Of a stretch of DNA of 64,000 bases, positions 13,354 to 25,459 are shown piece after piece; within the stretch, counting starts at the first letter, position 1, and each line of letters begins with the position of its first letter. A program made the translations under genes and the position numbers. The notes below the pieces were generated by a model. That model was not told where the DNA came from and made no database searches. It was given only the letters and a program-made list of their open reading frames with translations. The stretch is from Megalobrama amblycephala. Lineage: Eukaryota; Chordata; Actinopteri; Cypriniformes; Xenocyprididae. The stretch spans positions 7,554,942 to 7,618,941 of the forward strand of contig NC_063063.1 of the NCBI RefSeq assembly GCF_018812025.1. Reading direction: 5' to 3'.

Positions 13354-13991
13354 GGTTTTCTTCTTGGTGTTTGTTTGCAACAAATCCTTAAACAATTGAC
13401 ATTTTAAACTTTTTAAAAAAAAGACTTTTTAAAAAAATGCGGGAAAAGGAGTCTTTTCATGCTTTTACGAGTCTTTTCAGTAACTGAGATGTGTTGTAAA
13501 GAGAAACTAAGGCACTAACATACGTTTGTTCAGGTTTATGTGTAGGACACCGAGACGCCACAAACCTCAGAATGAGCAGCTTGAGGCCACTGTGAGGCAT
13601 GAACTCTGAGGAGTGTTTGAACTTGCCTTAAAAGTGCGTCAGAAGGCCATAATAGCAGATGTCTCCAAAAGTCAATCATTAGTTCCCACCTCAGCGGATC
13701 GCACAGTAATTGGTTGTCTCATGTCTTGTCTGGATGTCTTGAGGTGTTTTAAGGTTGTGTCAAAAACAAATGTACTTAGGAGGCAAGTGGATTCAATGTT
13801 GGCATAATTGCTGTTTTCGTTCTTATAGTTGATAAAAGAAATTACATTTGATTATTCTCACTTTCAAGCCTTATTTCAAGGATCATTCAAGTCACAAGTC
13901 CTACTAATGATTTAATGATTAATTGAATTTCTATTTTAGTTTTTGTGCAATTGTTTATCTTTTCAGCATTATGAATGGTTGAAAGTATCCA

Positions 13992-14919
13992 TTAAAGCTG
14001 CAGTTCCGTTAAAAATTGTTTGGTAAAAAATGATCCAAAATCAATTTTTGACCAAGTACATAACCAGCCAGTTTTCAAAACTATCTCATTATCTTAGCTC
14101 GATTCACAACGGTAAGCTTGTAATAATGTTTTATAATAAGAGCGACATGGTGGATTTCCGCGGGAAATTTCGAGCATGCAGCAATTCGTCTGTGCGTCAT
14201 TACGTCATGTCCGTAAACAGAAAGGAAGGAGTCCCGTTCAGGCTAGTCAGTTTTATCACATGAGGATGCTGCTGATAGCAGATCATTTATAGTCTGTTCT
14301 CACAGCAGCTGAAATAATTAAACTTGTCATTTTGATGGTGGATTGTAATCCAGAAAGGTCCAAATGACAATGATCAGTGACAACTGGAGATTCAGCCGTA
14401 GTCAAAAAGCAAAAGATTTTGGACTGTGGAGTGGCTACAGAAATTGAAATCTACAGGTAACGCTAATATACACATAGCCATAGTAATGCTGATGTTGTTA
14501 ACATTAACGATTTGAGAACAAAGTATAACAGTAATAATAATTTGCACGGTTTGGCATGATCCGAGTTAAGCGATCGTTAGATTTAATCATCATTGGCAGC
14601 GTGATTTATTGTAGGCCTAATGCTTTTTTCCTCAGTTGGTCAGAACAAAAGTGGCAGAAATGTTACTTACTTGTTCAGATGATATTTTCCAGTGAAAATT
14701 CTTATATTGGTCATACTTTCAAGATGTAGAATCTGTGATTCTGAAGTTCAGTATCCACACCCGTGTGGTGACTGACAGCAAGCATTAGATTCATCCGCGC
14801 TGACGAGCTGTGCCGAGGCACAACGCACGTACAGATATCTATTCTGCATATGACTGCAATTGCAGGTTTCAAACAAAAGATGGCGACAAAGAGGAAAAAT
14901 CGCGGACTGCAGCTTTAAT
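13992..14919. mobile_element. DNA transposon with AAAGCTGCAGT ends
   Basis: Ends ATTAAAGCTGCAGTTCCG and CGGACTGCAGCTTTAAT are inverted, about 930 bp apart. The interior has no recognised transposase. Confidence 0.7.
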
Positions 14920-15497
14920 TAAACAAAATCAGTCAGAATCATTTTAGTGAATCTGTTCTTTTAGACTGTTCAGTGCAAAAAAGATTCACTTTGTCTCAGA
15001 ATATCCATCATACAACTTTAACTGAATGACTTTTCCAATAAAGATAGCTAGTTAGGCTGCTATCCAGTTTGATTTAGTTTTAATTTAGTGTCATGTGTAA
15101 TGTGACCCATTAAACTCCAATAAATCCTGTTCTGATTGCATACATAAATTATAGAATTTGAAGGTTTATAGACCTTATGTAGCCCCATCCCTTTTCAGGG
15201 CTGCACTTGTTGTCCTTTGACTTCGGGTAAATATTTCAACAGCAATCTTATGTATTTATAAATGAACTGCCCCTATTAAAATCTTCCTGGTGTACTGACA
15301 TTTGTTAAGACATCTGCTTTAAACATTACAGTGCTCATGATAACTTAACCCTACAATAAGTTAAATCCACTTCACCAGCTAATTATTCCTCGACAGTGAT
15401 GCCATAGAAATAAACAGAGCTTCCACAAAGACGGAAGTTCAAAGACAATATTATAAAGATGGCGGCGCACACGTTTCTCTGGCGCATAAGTAGCTTA

Positions 15498-16379
15498 CAT
15501 GTAGCTTACTTTTCTTAGTAACTTTTATTTTTGCAAACTATATCTTTTGCAAGGTAGCTTATATTACTTCAAATTATGACCGTCTTGGGTCACATTTTAT
15601 ATTAGGTGTCTTTAATTAGCTTACTTTATGTCTTTAAGCTACATTTGCAGTAGCAGCTGCAGCCCACTTTCAGAAACCCTCCACCTTCCCCAGCTCCACC
15701 TGTATAGATCTGCTACGGGTAATTAATGTATTGTACAGCAGCAGCATGTCTTACTTGCTCACAGCAGTAAGTCCCGTACTTAATCAGCAGCAATAACCAA
15801 CAGCAGCAGCTGCGTAGCAGATCTACATATCTACAGTTTCAAGTTTCAAGTTCAAGTTTCAAGTTTAGTACTACATGTAGCTTACTTTTCTTAGTAACTT
15901 TTATTTTTGCAATCTTTTGCAATCTTTTGCAAGGTAGCTTATACTACTTCAAATTATGACCATCTTGGGTCACATTTTATATTAGGTGTCTTTAATTAGC
16001 TTACTTTATGTCTTTAAGCTACATTTGCAGTAGCAGCTGCAGCCCACTTTCAGAAACCCTCCACCTTCCCCAGCTCCACCTGTATAGATCTGCTACGGGT
16101 AATTAATGTATTGTACAGCAGCAGCATGTCTTACTTGCTCACAGCAGTAAGTCCCGTACTTAATCAGCAGCAATAACCAACAGCAGCAGCTGCGTAGCAA
16201 ATCTACATATCTACAGTTTCAAGTTTCAAGTTCAAGTTTCAAGTTTAGTACTACATGTAGCTTACTTTTCTTAGTAACTTTTATTTTTGCAATCTTTTGC
16301 AATCTTTTGCAAGGTAGCTTATACTACTTCAAATTATGACCATCTTGGGTCACATTTTATATTAGGTGTCTTTAATTAG
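15498..16379 (+). repeat. Tandem repeat, about 380-bp unit, 2.3 copies
   Basis: The block starting CATGTAGCTTACTTTTCTTA occurs at 15498, 15874 and 16254 (periods 376 and 380). Copies are nearly identical. Copies 2 and 3 have an extra AATCTTTTGC block that copy 1 lacks. The third copy stops at about 16379. Each unit contains a small internal repeat of CAAGTTT. Confidence 0.92.
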
Positions 16380-16439
16380 GCTACTACTCGCATCAGAAAA
16401 AAAATTGTGCTTATTGTGTTCATGTTGCATTGCAAAAGT

Positions 16440-16865
16440 CATTTTGTGGGATACGGGTAAGGTTGGTGAACATAATTTCACCAAGTTCAACATGTTCCTG
16501 GATCGACACCTTTGTTGATCCTAGAACAACATTTCAATCAACCAATCAGATTTGAGGGACAAGTTCAGAGTTTATGTCAAGTTTAGGCTTACAACCAAGG
16601 TTAGGTGCTTCTATATCAGTGTTATTCACCTATTATTTCCCTCTGATTTTAGGGATAACTTATGGGTAGGGTTAGGTTTAAGGGTAGTTATTGGGTTAGG
16701 ACTACATTTTCAGACAGGAATGTTGTTCCAGGATTTAATAAAATATGTTGATCCAGGAACATGTCTTACTTGGCAAGATCACAGTGACTGGGTAAGGTTA
16801 GGGACAGGTTTAGTGGTATGGATAGGTTATTTAAGGGTGTGTTAAGGGGTAAGGGAAGGGTCAAC
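16440..16865 (+). repeat. Degenerate GGTTAGG-rich repeat
   Basis: Scattered GGTTAGG/GGGTAGG blocks alternate with GATCCAGGAACATG and GTTCCTGGATC. It reads as a decayed fish dispersed repeat, not telomere, because the hexamer is not maintained in phase. Confidence 0.45.
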
Positions 16866-16944
16866 AGTGTAATTAAAGATGAAATTTTAAGTACAATGTA
16901 AAAACCTGTATGTACACAATAAGTGTGTTGTGTCAAATGATTCA

Positions 16945-17700
16945 TTTAAAGGTCCTGTTCTTCGTGATCCCATGTTTCAAACTTTAGTTAGTGTGTAATG
17001 TTGTTGTTAGAGTATAAATAAAATCTGTAAAATTTTAAAGCTCAAAGTTCAATGCCAAGCGAGATATTTTATTTAACAGAAGTCGCCTACATCAAACGGC
17101 CAGTTTGGACTACATCCCTCTACTTCCTTCTTTAATGACGTCACTAAAACAGTTTTTTGACTAACCTCCGCCCACAGGAATACACAAGAGTTGCGTTTGT
17201 AGAGTGTGTTTGTCGCCATGTCGTCGAAACGCTGTTATTTTCATCCCGCAGTCCAATCACCTTTGTTTGGTCTTCCCAGGGACGCTGTACTTAGAGATCA
17301 ATGGTTACAATTTATGTTTAACTCGGTTCCCGAAAATTATAATCCACATGTAAAACTATGTGCAGCACATTTTGCTGAGGACAGCTTCCTCAATCTCAAT
17401 CAGTTTAATGCCGGATTCGCACAAAGATTATTCTTGAAAGATGGAGCAGAAGCTGCTGTCGAATCACAACACAGGAACCGCTGGCACAATCAGAACTCGT
17501 TACGTATTTCTGAAGGAGGGACTTCATAGAACAAGGAAGTCATCAGCCCGTTTTTATGACAGTGGAAACAGCGGTATACAGATAAGTAAATTATGTGAAA
17601 AATACTGTGTTTTTTTACACGCGAAACATGAACACATGTTATATTGCACACTATAAACACAATCAAAGCTTCAAAACCCACGAAAAACGGGACCTTTAAA
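16945..17700 (+). mobile_element. DNA transposon fragment carrying a THAP-like zinc-finger exon
   Basis: Ends TTTAAAGGTCCTGTTCTTCGTG and CACGAAAAACGGGACCTTTAAA are inverted over about 755 bp. The plus-strand ORF 17206-17529 reads SSKRCYFHPAV, then LFGLPRDAVLRDQW and LCAAHFAEDSF. The conserved Trp, the C-x2-H pair and the spacing resemble a THAP DNA-binding domain, though the first Cys pair looks incomplete. THAP domains occur in P-element and other fish DNA transposases; no catalytic domain is present here. Confidence 0.7.
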
Positions 17701-18159
17701 GCGGAACTCAGTAAGATTTGCGAAGCTCCCCCTACAGGTTCCTTCAGTGAATCACACTGTTCGTAAATACTCCAAGCGCAGCTCTGGACTACAACGACTA
17801 CAACGCTCACCAGCGCAGTAGTTTTGCAAATACAGTACAAGAAAGAGGAGGTGGGTAATTGTGCAAATACAGTACACTCGATGGAGGTGGGTAATTTTTG
17901 AAATTGTCTTATAAAGTCATAATATATACATTGTTTTTGAACTACCGTAAAGCATTTTGTCACTCTCGCGTGAACGTGAACATGAGGCGAGATTGTGTCG
18001 GGTCGATGCAGCTCAACTTGCAAGTGCTGTATTCTGGCGTAGACGTGCCAGAAGGGGTTAGTGCACGTCTCAAACACACCACTACAAGTCAATTAACCAT
18101 CGTAAGGACTTAGAAAACTATTTATGAAGGTAAAAAAAGTTACTTAGTTCTGCTTTAAA
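17696..18159. mobile_element. MITE with AAAGCGGAACTCAGTAA ends, abutting the THAP element
   Basis: The left end TTTAAAGCGGAACTCAGTAAG and right end TTACTTAGTTCTGCTTTAA are inverted. It shares the TTTAAA at 17695-17700 with the end of the preceding element. No transposase; the 200-residue minus-strand ORF running through both elements has no family resemblance. Confidence 0.7.
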
Positions 18160-18233
18160 ATGTTTGTACATAGTACTTAAAGGCACTCAGTATAAAGTGG
18201 GACCATGTCTTTGGAAGTTACAATTGAAGAGTT

Positions 18234-18457
18234 CAGATGCAAAAGCCTCTAAGTGCTGAAATCTGAAATTTCCTTGTAAAATGAGCATTTTTATCAAGCT
18301 CGTACGTTTAGGTTCAGTAATTTCACTTTAATGGCAATTAATAAGGTCCTTTTCATTGCCATTAAAGTGAAATAACTGAACATAAACATACAAGCTTGAA
18401 AAAAAATGCTCATTTTAGAAGAAAATTTCAGATGGCACTTAGGGGCTTTTGCATCTG
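18234..18457. repeat. Hairpin repeat with about 105-bp arms
   Basis: CAGATGCAAAAGCC at the left pairs with GGCTTTTGCATCTG at the right (with a small bulge). The central arms contain TTTCACTTTAATGGCAAT and ATTGCCATTAAAGTGAAAT around a short loop near 18350. Confidence 0.8.
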
Positions 18458-19002
18458 AAATGTATATCTATAGCTTTCCTAACTGGATATAAAACCAAAA
18501 CAAGCTCACTATAGTTATGCAACTTAACCTGAAAGCCACAGGTAAAAGCAATAAATCATCTTCACATTCAATAGTCTCCTGATATTTATCTGCCTCGACT
18601 GGAACAAGGTCTTCTTTCCAGAGATTTTGTTTTCACTTGTTGGATGCTAGCATTGATGTTATTCTAAAGACTAAATGGTGCATGCTTACTGTTTACGCTG
18701 CTGGTCGAGTCAGAAACCTGAGCCGCGTCGCTCGACCACAGTAAAGCTGCTTCTTGAACTGTGTCGGGTGTGGACGTATACGCACTCAAACAGAGAAATC
18801 ATTTATCATTAGCTTTGACCACAGGTTCTCACTCCGATGCCTTGTTTGACAAAAGCTCATGCATGATAGAAGGATCTCATCAAAGAGAGAGTTATTAGTC
18901 TTTGTTTACTGTGGTGTGAAACACTTAAGTTATGCATATATTTCTGTCATGACAACTCTCGGAGTGTTTGGCATGGTGATGGATATGACAATGCTGATAT
19001 GT

Positions 19003-19195
19003 TTATCATTCTCTGTTCGCCTTGGTACCCTCATGTCTTCAGGCGCCAATCTCCCATGGGGGGTCCCACAGGGATCTATACTTGCTCCTACCCTTTTTTC
19101 TTTATATATGCTCCCTTTGGACTCTGTTTTCTGTAAATGTGGAGTATCTTTTCATTGCTATGCCAATGACACCCAGATTTATCTGCTCCTTAAAG
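19003..19195 (+). pseudogene. Non-LTR retrotransposon (LINE) reverse transcriptase fragment
   Basis: The plus-strand frame reads [20 protein letters not shown] and [13 protein letters not shown]. These are the conserved RT motifs GVPQGS and the active-site box, here YAND where an active enzyme has YADD. It resembles CR1/L2-type fish LINEs. It is cut off at 19189 by a DNA-transposon end. Inactive. Confidence 0.85.
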
Positions 19196-19465
19196 GATTA
19201 GTTCACTTCTGAATGAAAATTTCCTGATAATTTACTCACCCCCATGTCATCCAAGATGTTCATGTCTTTCTTTCTTCATGTCGAAAAGAAATTAAGGTTT
19301 TTGATGAAAACATTCCAGGATTATTCTCCTTATAGTGGACTTCAATGGCCTCCAAACGGTTGAAGGTCAAAATTCGATTTAGTGCAGCTTCAAAGGGCTT
19401 TAAACGATACCAGACGAGGAATAAGGGTCTTATCTAGAGAAACCATCTGTCATTTTCTTAAAAAA
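19189..19465 (+). mobile_element. Truncated left arm of the AAAGGATTA inverted-repeat element
   Basis: Matches 1116-1390 (AAAGGATTAGTTCACTT, CACCCCCATGTCATCCAAGATG, GACGAGGAATAAGGGTCTTATCTAG). The right arm is missing. The following text (19500-19990) is AT-rich with many AAGTATACT blocks. Confidence 0.75.
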
Positions 19466-19993
19466 AAAAAATACAACTGTATATGCTTTATAAACACAAA
19501 TGATTGCCTTGCAATTTACTTCATATCAAATACAGTTAAAGGTATATTTTAAGTATAAAAATCAATACCTAAACAGGAACATAGTAGTATGTTACTATAT
19601 TTTAGTATTTACTATATTATAAAGTGCAAAAATGTAGTAAACTGTAAGTATGATGTTAAACTCAAGTATTCAAAGTGTACTTTCATAAACTAAAAAATGT
19701 GCTACAATTTAACTAGTAAACTATTACTCATTTTTGCATTGTCAGCATTGTCTACTCAAGTTCACTTGCCATACAAATGAAAAATGTAGTTGGAAACTAG
19801 TTGTGTACTCAAAGTTTACTACTGTTACACTTAGAGTATACTTTAAAAGTATGCTTTTATACACTAAAAAGTGGGCCAATTTAGTCCCAAGTAGTATTGA
19901 AGTAGTACACTTACAAGTATACTACTAGAACATTGATATTAGTATACTTCCTACATAAAGTATACTTAAAAATATACTTGGGCTGTGTTCCAA

Positions 19994-20083
19994 ATAGTAG
20001 TGGACTAATGTATGGAATAGGGAATGAGAGTATAGGAGGCACTATACTCTCATTCCCTATTCCATACATTAGTCCACTACTAT
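19994..20083. repeat. Perfect hairpin, 41-bp arms and 8-nt loop
   Basis: Arms 19994-20034 and 20043-20083 are exact inverse complements (the arm contains GGAATAGGGAATGAGAG) around the loop GGAGGCAC. Bases just outside do not continue the pairing. Confidence 0.93.
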
Positions 20084-20273
20084 AGTCCACTTTAAAGAGG
20101 GAATGAAAACGAGTGAGTGAATTCAGACACTGATTATGCTGGAAGGGCTGCCGCTTTTGCATACTTTGTGCTTGCTGTATAATAATCATTTGAAACTTAG
20201 CAAACTGGCAGCTCCAGTAGTAATGAAAAGAATTATCTTGATCTCTGTTATGGAAACTATCTATAAAACTTAA

Positions 20274-21240
20274 TTAAAGGTGCCCAAGAATGCTTTTTCA
20301 CAAGATGTAATATAAGTCTAAGGTGTCTCCTGAATGTGTCTGTGAAGTTTCAGCTCAAAATACCCCATAGATTTTTTTTAATTAATTTTTTTAACTGCCT
20401 ATTTTGGGGCATCATTAACTATACACTGATTTTTTTCAGTCGCCGCCCCTTTAAATCGCGTGCTCCCTGCCACACGAGCTCTCGACTATATTACAGCGCA
20501 TTTACAAAGTTCACACAGCTAATATAACCCTCAAATGGATCTTTACAAGATGTTTGTCATGCATGCTGTGTGCATACATCGAATCATGTGAGTAAAGTAT
20601 TTATTTTGATGTTTACATTTGATTCTCTATGAGTTTGAGGCTATGCTCTGTGGCTAACGGCTAATGTTACACTGTTGGAGAGATTTATAAAGAATGAAGT
20701 TGTGTTTATGAATTATACAGACTGCAAGTGTTTAAAAATGAAAATAGCGACGGCTCTTTTCTCCATGAATACAGTAAGAAACGATGGTAACTTTAACCTC
20801 ATTTAACAGTACATTAGCAACATGCAAACGAAACATTTAGAAAGACAATTTACAAATATCACTAAAAATATCATGCTATCATGGATCATGTCAGTTATTA
20901 TTGCTCCATCTGCCATTTTTCGCTGTTGTTCTTGCTTGCTTACCTTGTCTGTGCACAGATCCAGACGTTAATACTGCCTTTCCTTGTCTAATGCTCGAAC
21001 ATGGGCTGGCATATATGCAAATATTGGGGGCGTACATATTAATGATCCCGACTGTTACGTAACAGTCGGTGTTATGTTGAGATCCGCGTGTTTTCCGGAA
21101 GTCTTTTAAACAAATGAGATTTATATAAGAAGGAGGAAGCACTGGAGTTTGAAACTCAATGTATGTCTTTTCCATGTACTGAACTCTTGTTATTCAACTA
21201 TGCCAAGATAAATTCAATTTTTCATTCGAGGGCACCTTAT
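20274..21240. mobile_element. Non-autonomous DNA transposon, GGTGCC family, copy 2
   Basis: Ends TTAAAGGTGCCCAAGAATG and CATTCGAGGGCACCTTA are inverted. It is collinear with the copy at 9041-9991. Confidence 0.75.
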
Positions 21241-21276
21241 AATCAGTTAAAAGGGAATTTAAACCTGTATATGATA

Positions 21277-21330
21277 TTACGCTGTACCCACATTGGACCA
21301 GCGGTTTGGAAAATGGATGGATGGATGATT
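21277..21330 (+). repeat. Retroposon tail with GGATGGATGG
   Basis: ACCAGCGGTTTGGAAAATGGATGGATGGATG is split here as a short tail typical of fish LINE/SINE 3' ends. Only the end is visible. Confidence 0.4.
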
Positions 21331-21817
21331 CAGCTGCAGGCGCCATCTTCAGGACAGAAGTGGGAATTCTCACAGTGCATTATGGGTATTCTCTAGCCAT
21401 TGAGTGTACATCGGTTGTTATTGCAGTGCATTGTGGGATTGAATGAGCCCACTCAATAACGTCCACTATGGGTTCGAACACCACTACAAATGGCTGTCCC
21501 CTCAAATAGTGCCCTATTTAAAGGTAATAGGGGACGATTTCCGACACAGCCTTGAACTTTACTTAAGTATACTAAATAAAATGAAGTTGAAGTATATTTA
21601 TTTTTGTAAGGGGAACTCTGCAGGACAGTAGCCCTCCTGGAGCAGGATTGGACACCCCTGACCAAAATATCTGCCAAGAATTTTTTTTCTCCACTACTCT
21701 CACCTGATGATGTTTTGGCCACTTGCCATTGTTGCCTTTGGCTTGCTTAGTTGTGGTTTAAAAGACGATTAATATTTAGTAATATTATCGATTTACCTTT
21801 CACTGACACTATCCCCA

Positions 21818-21921
21818 GACAGCAACATAATGCAGCCCAGATCCGGCCCACATCTGGTACATGTGGATTACGCTCGGACCGGATATGGGCCGGATTTGGG
21901 CCGACACTGTGTTGCTGTCAG
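21818..21921. repeat. Short inverted repeat with GACAGCAACA ends
   Basis: AGACAGCAACA at the left pairs with TGTTGCTGTC at the right. In between, CAGATCCGGCCC and GGGCCGGATTTGGG pair imperfectly. It looks like a small foldback repeat. Confidence 0.6.
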
Positions 21922-22310
21922 AATTTGAATTGAATTGAGCTGGATAATGATTCTAACTTTGCAACATCGACACTGTTATTGAACTGAATTGAATCAACAC
22001 TGAACTGACTTGAGCTGAATAATGACACTATTGTCATCTCTAGAGCTGCTTATAGCTGATTTGAACTCGTTTCATAACTGATGAACTTTGCAACACTGAC
22101 ACTGACACTGTTACTTTACTCAATTTAAACAACATTGAACTAAACTGAGTTTAATAATGACACTATTATCTTCTGCAGAGCTGCTTTACGGCTGAAAATG
22201 AATCAATGAATTTTACAATATTAACACATTAATTTTACTGTTTATTAATGTGAAGCTGCTTTGAAACAATCTGTATTGTATAAAGTGCTGTATGAATAAG
22301 CATGACTTGA
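21918..22310 (-). repeat. Dispersed GCAGCTTT/AAAGCTGC repeat, reversed relative to 7060-7290
   Basis: Multiple tracts of GAATTGAATTGAG/ACACTGAACTGA are followed by GAAGCTGCTTTGAAACAATCTG and AAGTGCTGTATGAATAAGC, the complement of the CAAAGCAGCTT family seen at 7060 and 22925. Confidence 0.55.
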
Positions 22311-25180
22311 TGACTAAACTTTAATATTTATGGTCAGAAGTTTAGCACAAATCACTAACCCAAAGTATGAGCAAAAGCTGTTCACAAATGATCTAAAGAT
22401 AAGTGTGTCTGAAAGGTGTGTACATTATACATGAAGAAGATCACATATTTATTTCACTCTTTCTTGTACAATTGGCTTTCGCATGCTATTTTAAACTCAT
22501 TTTCATCGCTAATAGTACTAAAACTTCCAGCTCACGAGAAATGGATAAATTAATGTCTCTGTGAGGTCATGCCTCTTTTTGTAAATGACTGAACTTTTCC
22601 TGACCCTGGAGACCCGTGAAAAGCCCCCTCTTGATTATAAATAATAGCAATGGGCTGCTAATAGTTAATCCGATTGAGAGCTGGAAAAGTCTGATATGAT
22701 TCAGCAGGAGGGCAAGAGGGCAGCAGACGTGTAAATGCTTTTAGAAACGTTCTCATTGACCCTTGTGGTAATGAAAAAGTCATTTTCACTTCAGTGTTGG
22801 AGAGCCATATCAGTCAGACATCTTTAACACTTCCCCTGTAGAGTAAGTTTAGCTGAAATTACGTTTTTTAATGAACCACTAACCCTACGTTTATGTAACA
22901 GACATGAACGATGCCTAAAAAAATGCAAGTCAAGTCACATTTATTCATATAGCATTTCATACAATACAGACTGTGTCAAAGCAGCTTCACAGTAATCAAT
23001 TCAAAGTTTCATTTAGCTATATGCAGCATTATAGAATGCATTAGTGTCATTATTAAGCTCAATTCAATATTGGTTCAATTCAGTTCGGTAACAATGACAA
23101 TGTTAGGGTTCGTTTCCGATAGCGTGAGTGCAGTCAAATCAACAATATTTCTGAATGTTAATTGCAATGCATTGCAATAGCTCTGGCTGCAGTACCATGA
23201 CTTTTGCACTGGCATCACTTACATTTTGTGCAGAAAATGTAAAAAATACGAGGCTTCTCAGTTGAAAATGCTTCTTTTGTCCCCTTCCCTTATGCTAAAT
23301 AACAAGCAGTTCAGTGTCTGAGGGAAAACACCCTGCAATTACACTGATTTACACTGTGTTCAGTTCAGGGGAGTGAATAAAAACAGGCCTCTTTCATTTG
23401 CTTGCTATAAATTCTGTATATACTCACAAATTTAGAGAAAAAATGGCTCTGGGAATAAAAAGTTTTGTTGTCGCCCCTAGATGTCAAACAATGGGCCGGA
23501 CAGACGTTCTTTACAAGGTGATAGGAGGAAAAGTTCAGCTGCATCTCTCCCAAGGCCTGGACCTGCAGCGATAGGGTGGCTGAACATAAAGGTGTCAGCC
23601 CTGCAGCGGGACGCGTGTAAATCAGCAGCAGAGAAAAGCCGAGAAATGGCCGAGAGAGGCATCTGCCAGCATCTCACCGCCTTCTCTGTCTCCTTTGCCG
23701 TGTCACACAAGGACAAGTCCCTTCCACATGACCCCTGTGCGCTGGGAGACGCGCCCCCATCGGGGGTAATGCGTTTGTGCAAATTTGCCTTTGGGGGTCG
23801 TTAGAACAACCGTACGGCAGCGTAATGAGCTTTTGAAACCCGCTAGTTCGACAATGATGATGACTGTACTGTAACATTTGTCATTTGCAAGTATGCTTTA
23901 CAAAACATTATTACAGCAGTGACAGAAAAACACATCTAAGAGTGGGCATCTCAAAAATTAATTTTGCTGCAACAGATGTGTAACCTTTCCTCCCAGTTTT
24001 GCATGACTTGATGATTTCTGTTTAGCTGCATATGGATTGAAATGTAAGAATTTCAAGTCATTTTTTCTAAACTTATATTTAAAATGTTAAGGCAAGAACT
24101 GTTTTAAGTGTTTAACCTTGTAAAGCCTGGCATATGAAATAATAATCAGAAAACTTTTTTGTTGAGTATCATTTTTCATAAATCAGGCTTTTATGGCTCA
24201 TATAGTAGGAGAATATGAAGCTCATACTCAAGGAGGGGAAAAATTTGCAGTTTGGTGCAGTTGCTGATTTTTCTATTACCAAAAAAGTAATTCTGAAATT
24301 TTTAAAATGCATATAAATATCAGTTGTCACTCTATATCTCCCCCCCAAAAATAAGATGATATTTAAATGATATTTTAGTTTTTATTGTGGAGCCCCAACT
24401 AAGGCAATGCAATACAATGATGATTGAGAGATGAACAAATAAATATTCCTCAAAAGCCTGATGTATCATATTTGATACTCATATTTTAACTTGATTTAAA
24501 AAAAAAAAAATGATTATGGATTCCAGGAAGAGTTCATATTGAAATATTACTAACAATATAAAAGTTATTTACTTTATAAAAATCAGTAAAGATTTCACAG
24601 CAAAAAGACACGTCTGCCACGAGCTGAAGGTGGATTTTATTTTTACAATTATACTTAAAGGCCTTTAACTTGCTAGAAAAAAAAAATCATAATTCAGTCA
24701 GACAACAAGATGATTGTGTACAACAGGTTTTTTAGCAAAGTTTTGATCATGCGGATAATTAAGAGGCCTTAGAAACGTGTTATACTTCTGGTTTATCTGA
24801 GCAAGTTCCACATCCATCTACTTCCAGACACAGAGCAGTTTGGATGTTTAATATAATTGCCACTGATTATTTACTGTGATAAAGTGCTCTGCGTGAAAAC
24901 AGTTTAACCGTTTTCTATTCAAAACCATTATCCTTATCTGGACCCACATATAGTTTGTTTCTTAAAGACAGGGCTCCAGGTACTTTGCATTTCATAATGC
25001 TTTCTTAAGATCTTAAGATCATTCCTGTTTGCAGAGTTAAAGCCTTTTCAGATAACATACTGATTCCTTTTCTTTTTTTGCATGATAAAGGTTCAGGGAA
25101 TTGTCCAGAACGTTCTATGCATGTGGATCACAACTTAAAACAATGCCAGCAATGAAAAAACTTCTTTTGAAATTTGAAAG
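22311..25180. other. Intergenic DNA downstream of cyp26a1
   Basis: 22925-23100 is a copy of the CAAAGCAGCTTCACAG dispersed repeat. 23470-23830 is a GC-rich island with ORFs of about 100 codons on both strands but no recognisable product. 24050-24780 is AT-rich, with text (CTTGTAAAGCCTGGCATATGA) that resembles 42285-42310 (CCTGAAAAGCCTGACATATAA), suggesting a shared old repeat. No gene is recognised. Confidence 0.4.
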
Positions 25181-25187
25181 AATTTGT

Positions 25188-25193
25188 TTTATT
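25188..25193 (-). terminator. Poly(A) signal candidate of cyp26a1
   Basis: AATAAA on the minus strand, 267 bp past the stop codon, with no earlier recognised gene feature between. It would give a 3' UTR of about 270-290 nt. Confidence 0.55.
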
Positions 25194-25459
25194 AAATAAA
25201 ACCCATATGATAAAGAGCAAGTTAAATAAGTTGCATACAGTACAAAAGCTATATAACACAACTACATTATAAATATACATCACAGACACTTTGTAGAATT
25301 ACAGTGATCCATGAAAAAGTAGTGCCCTCGTTTTTGCTTTCTTGTATAGACTTATATACACATCTTTTATATAAACAAAATATAAAATATCCAATACATC
25401 ACAGCTCATCTAAAAAACATATGTACAAAGCTCGTGTTAGTTCAGGACTCATTTCCAGA

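Noticed and set aside
16440..16865. Interstitial telomere-like sequence
   Set aside because: TTAGGG blocks are not in phase or tandem; it reads as a degraded dispersed repeat.
17490..18092. 200-codon minus-strand ORF
   Set aside because: It runs across two adjacent transposon ends and has no recognisable domain; the supported feature there is the plus-strand THAP-like frame and the MITE termini.
23481..23804. 107-codon ORF as a coding gene
   Set aside because: No recognisable domain, an equally long ORF on the opposite strand, and no splice or promoter context; kept only as a GC-rich island.
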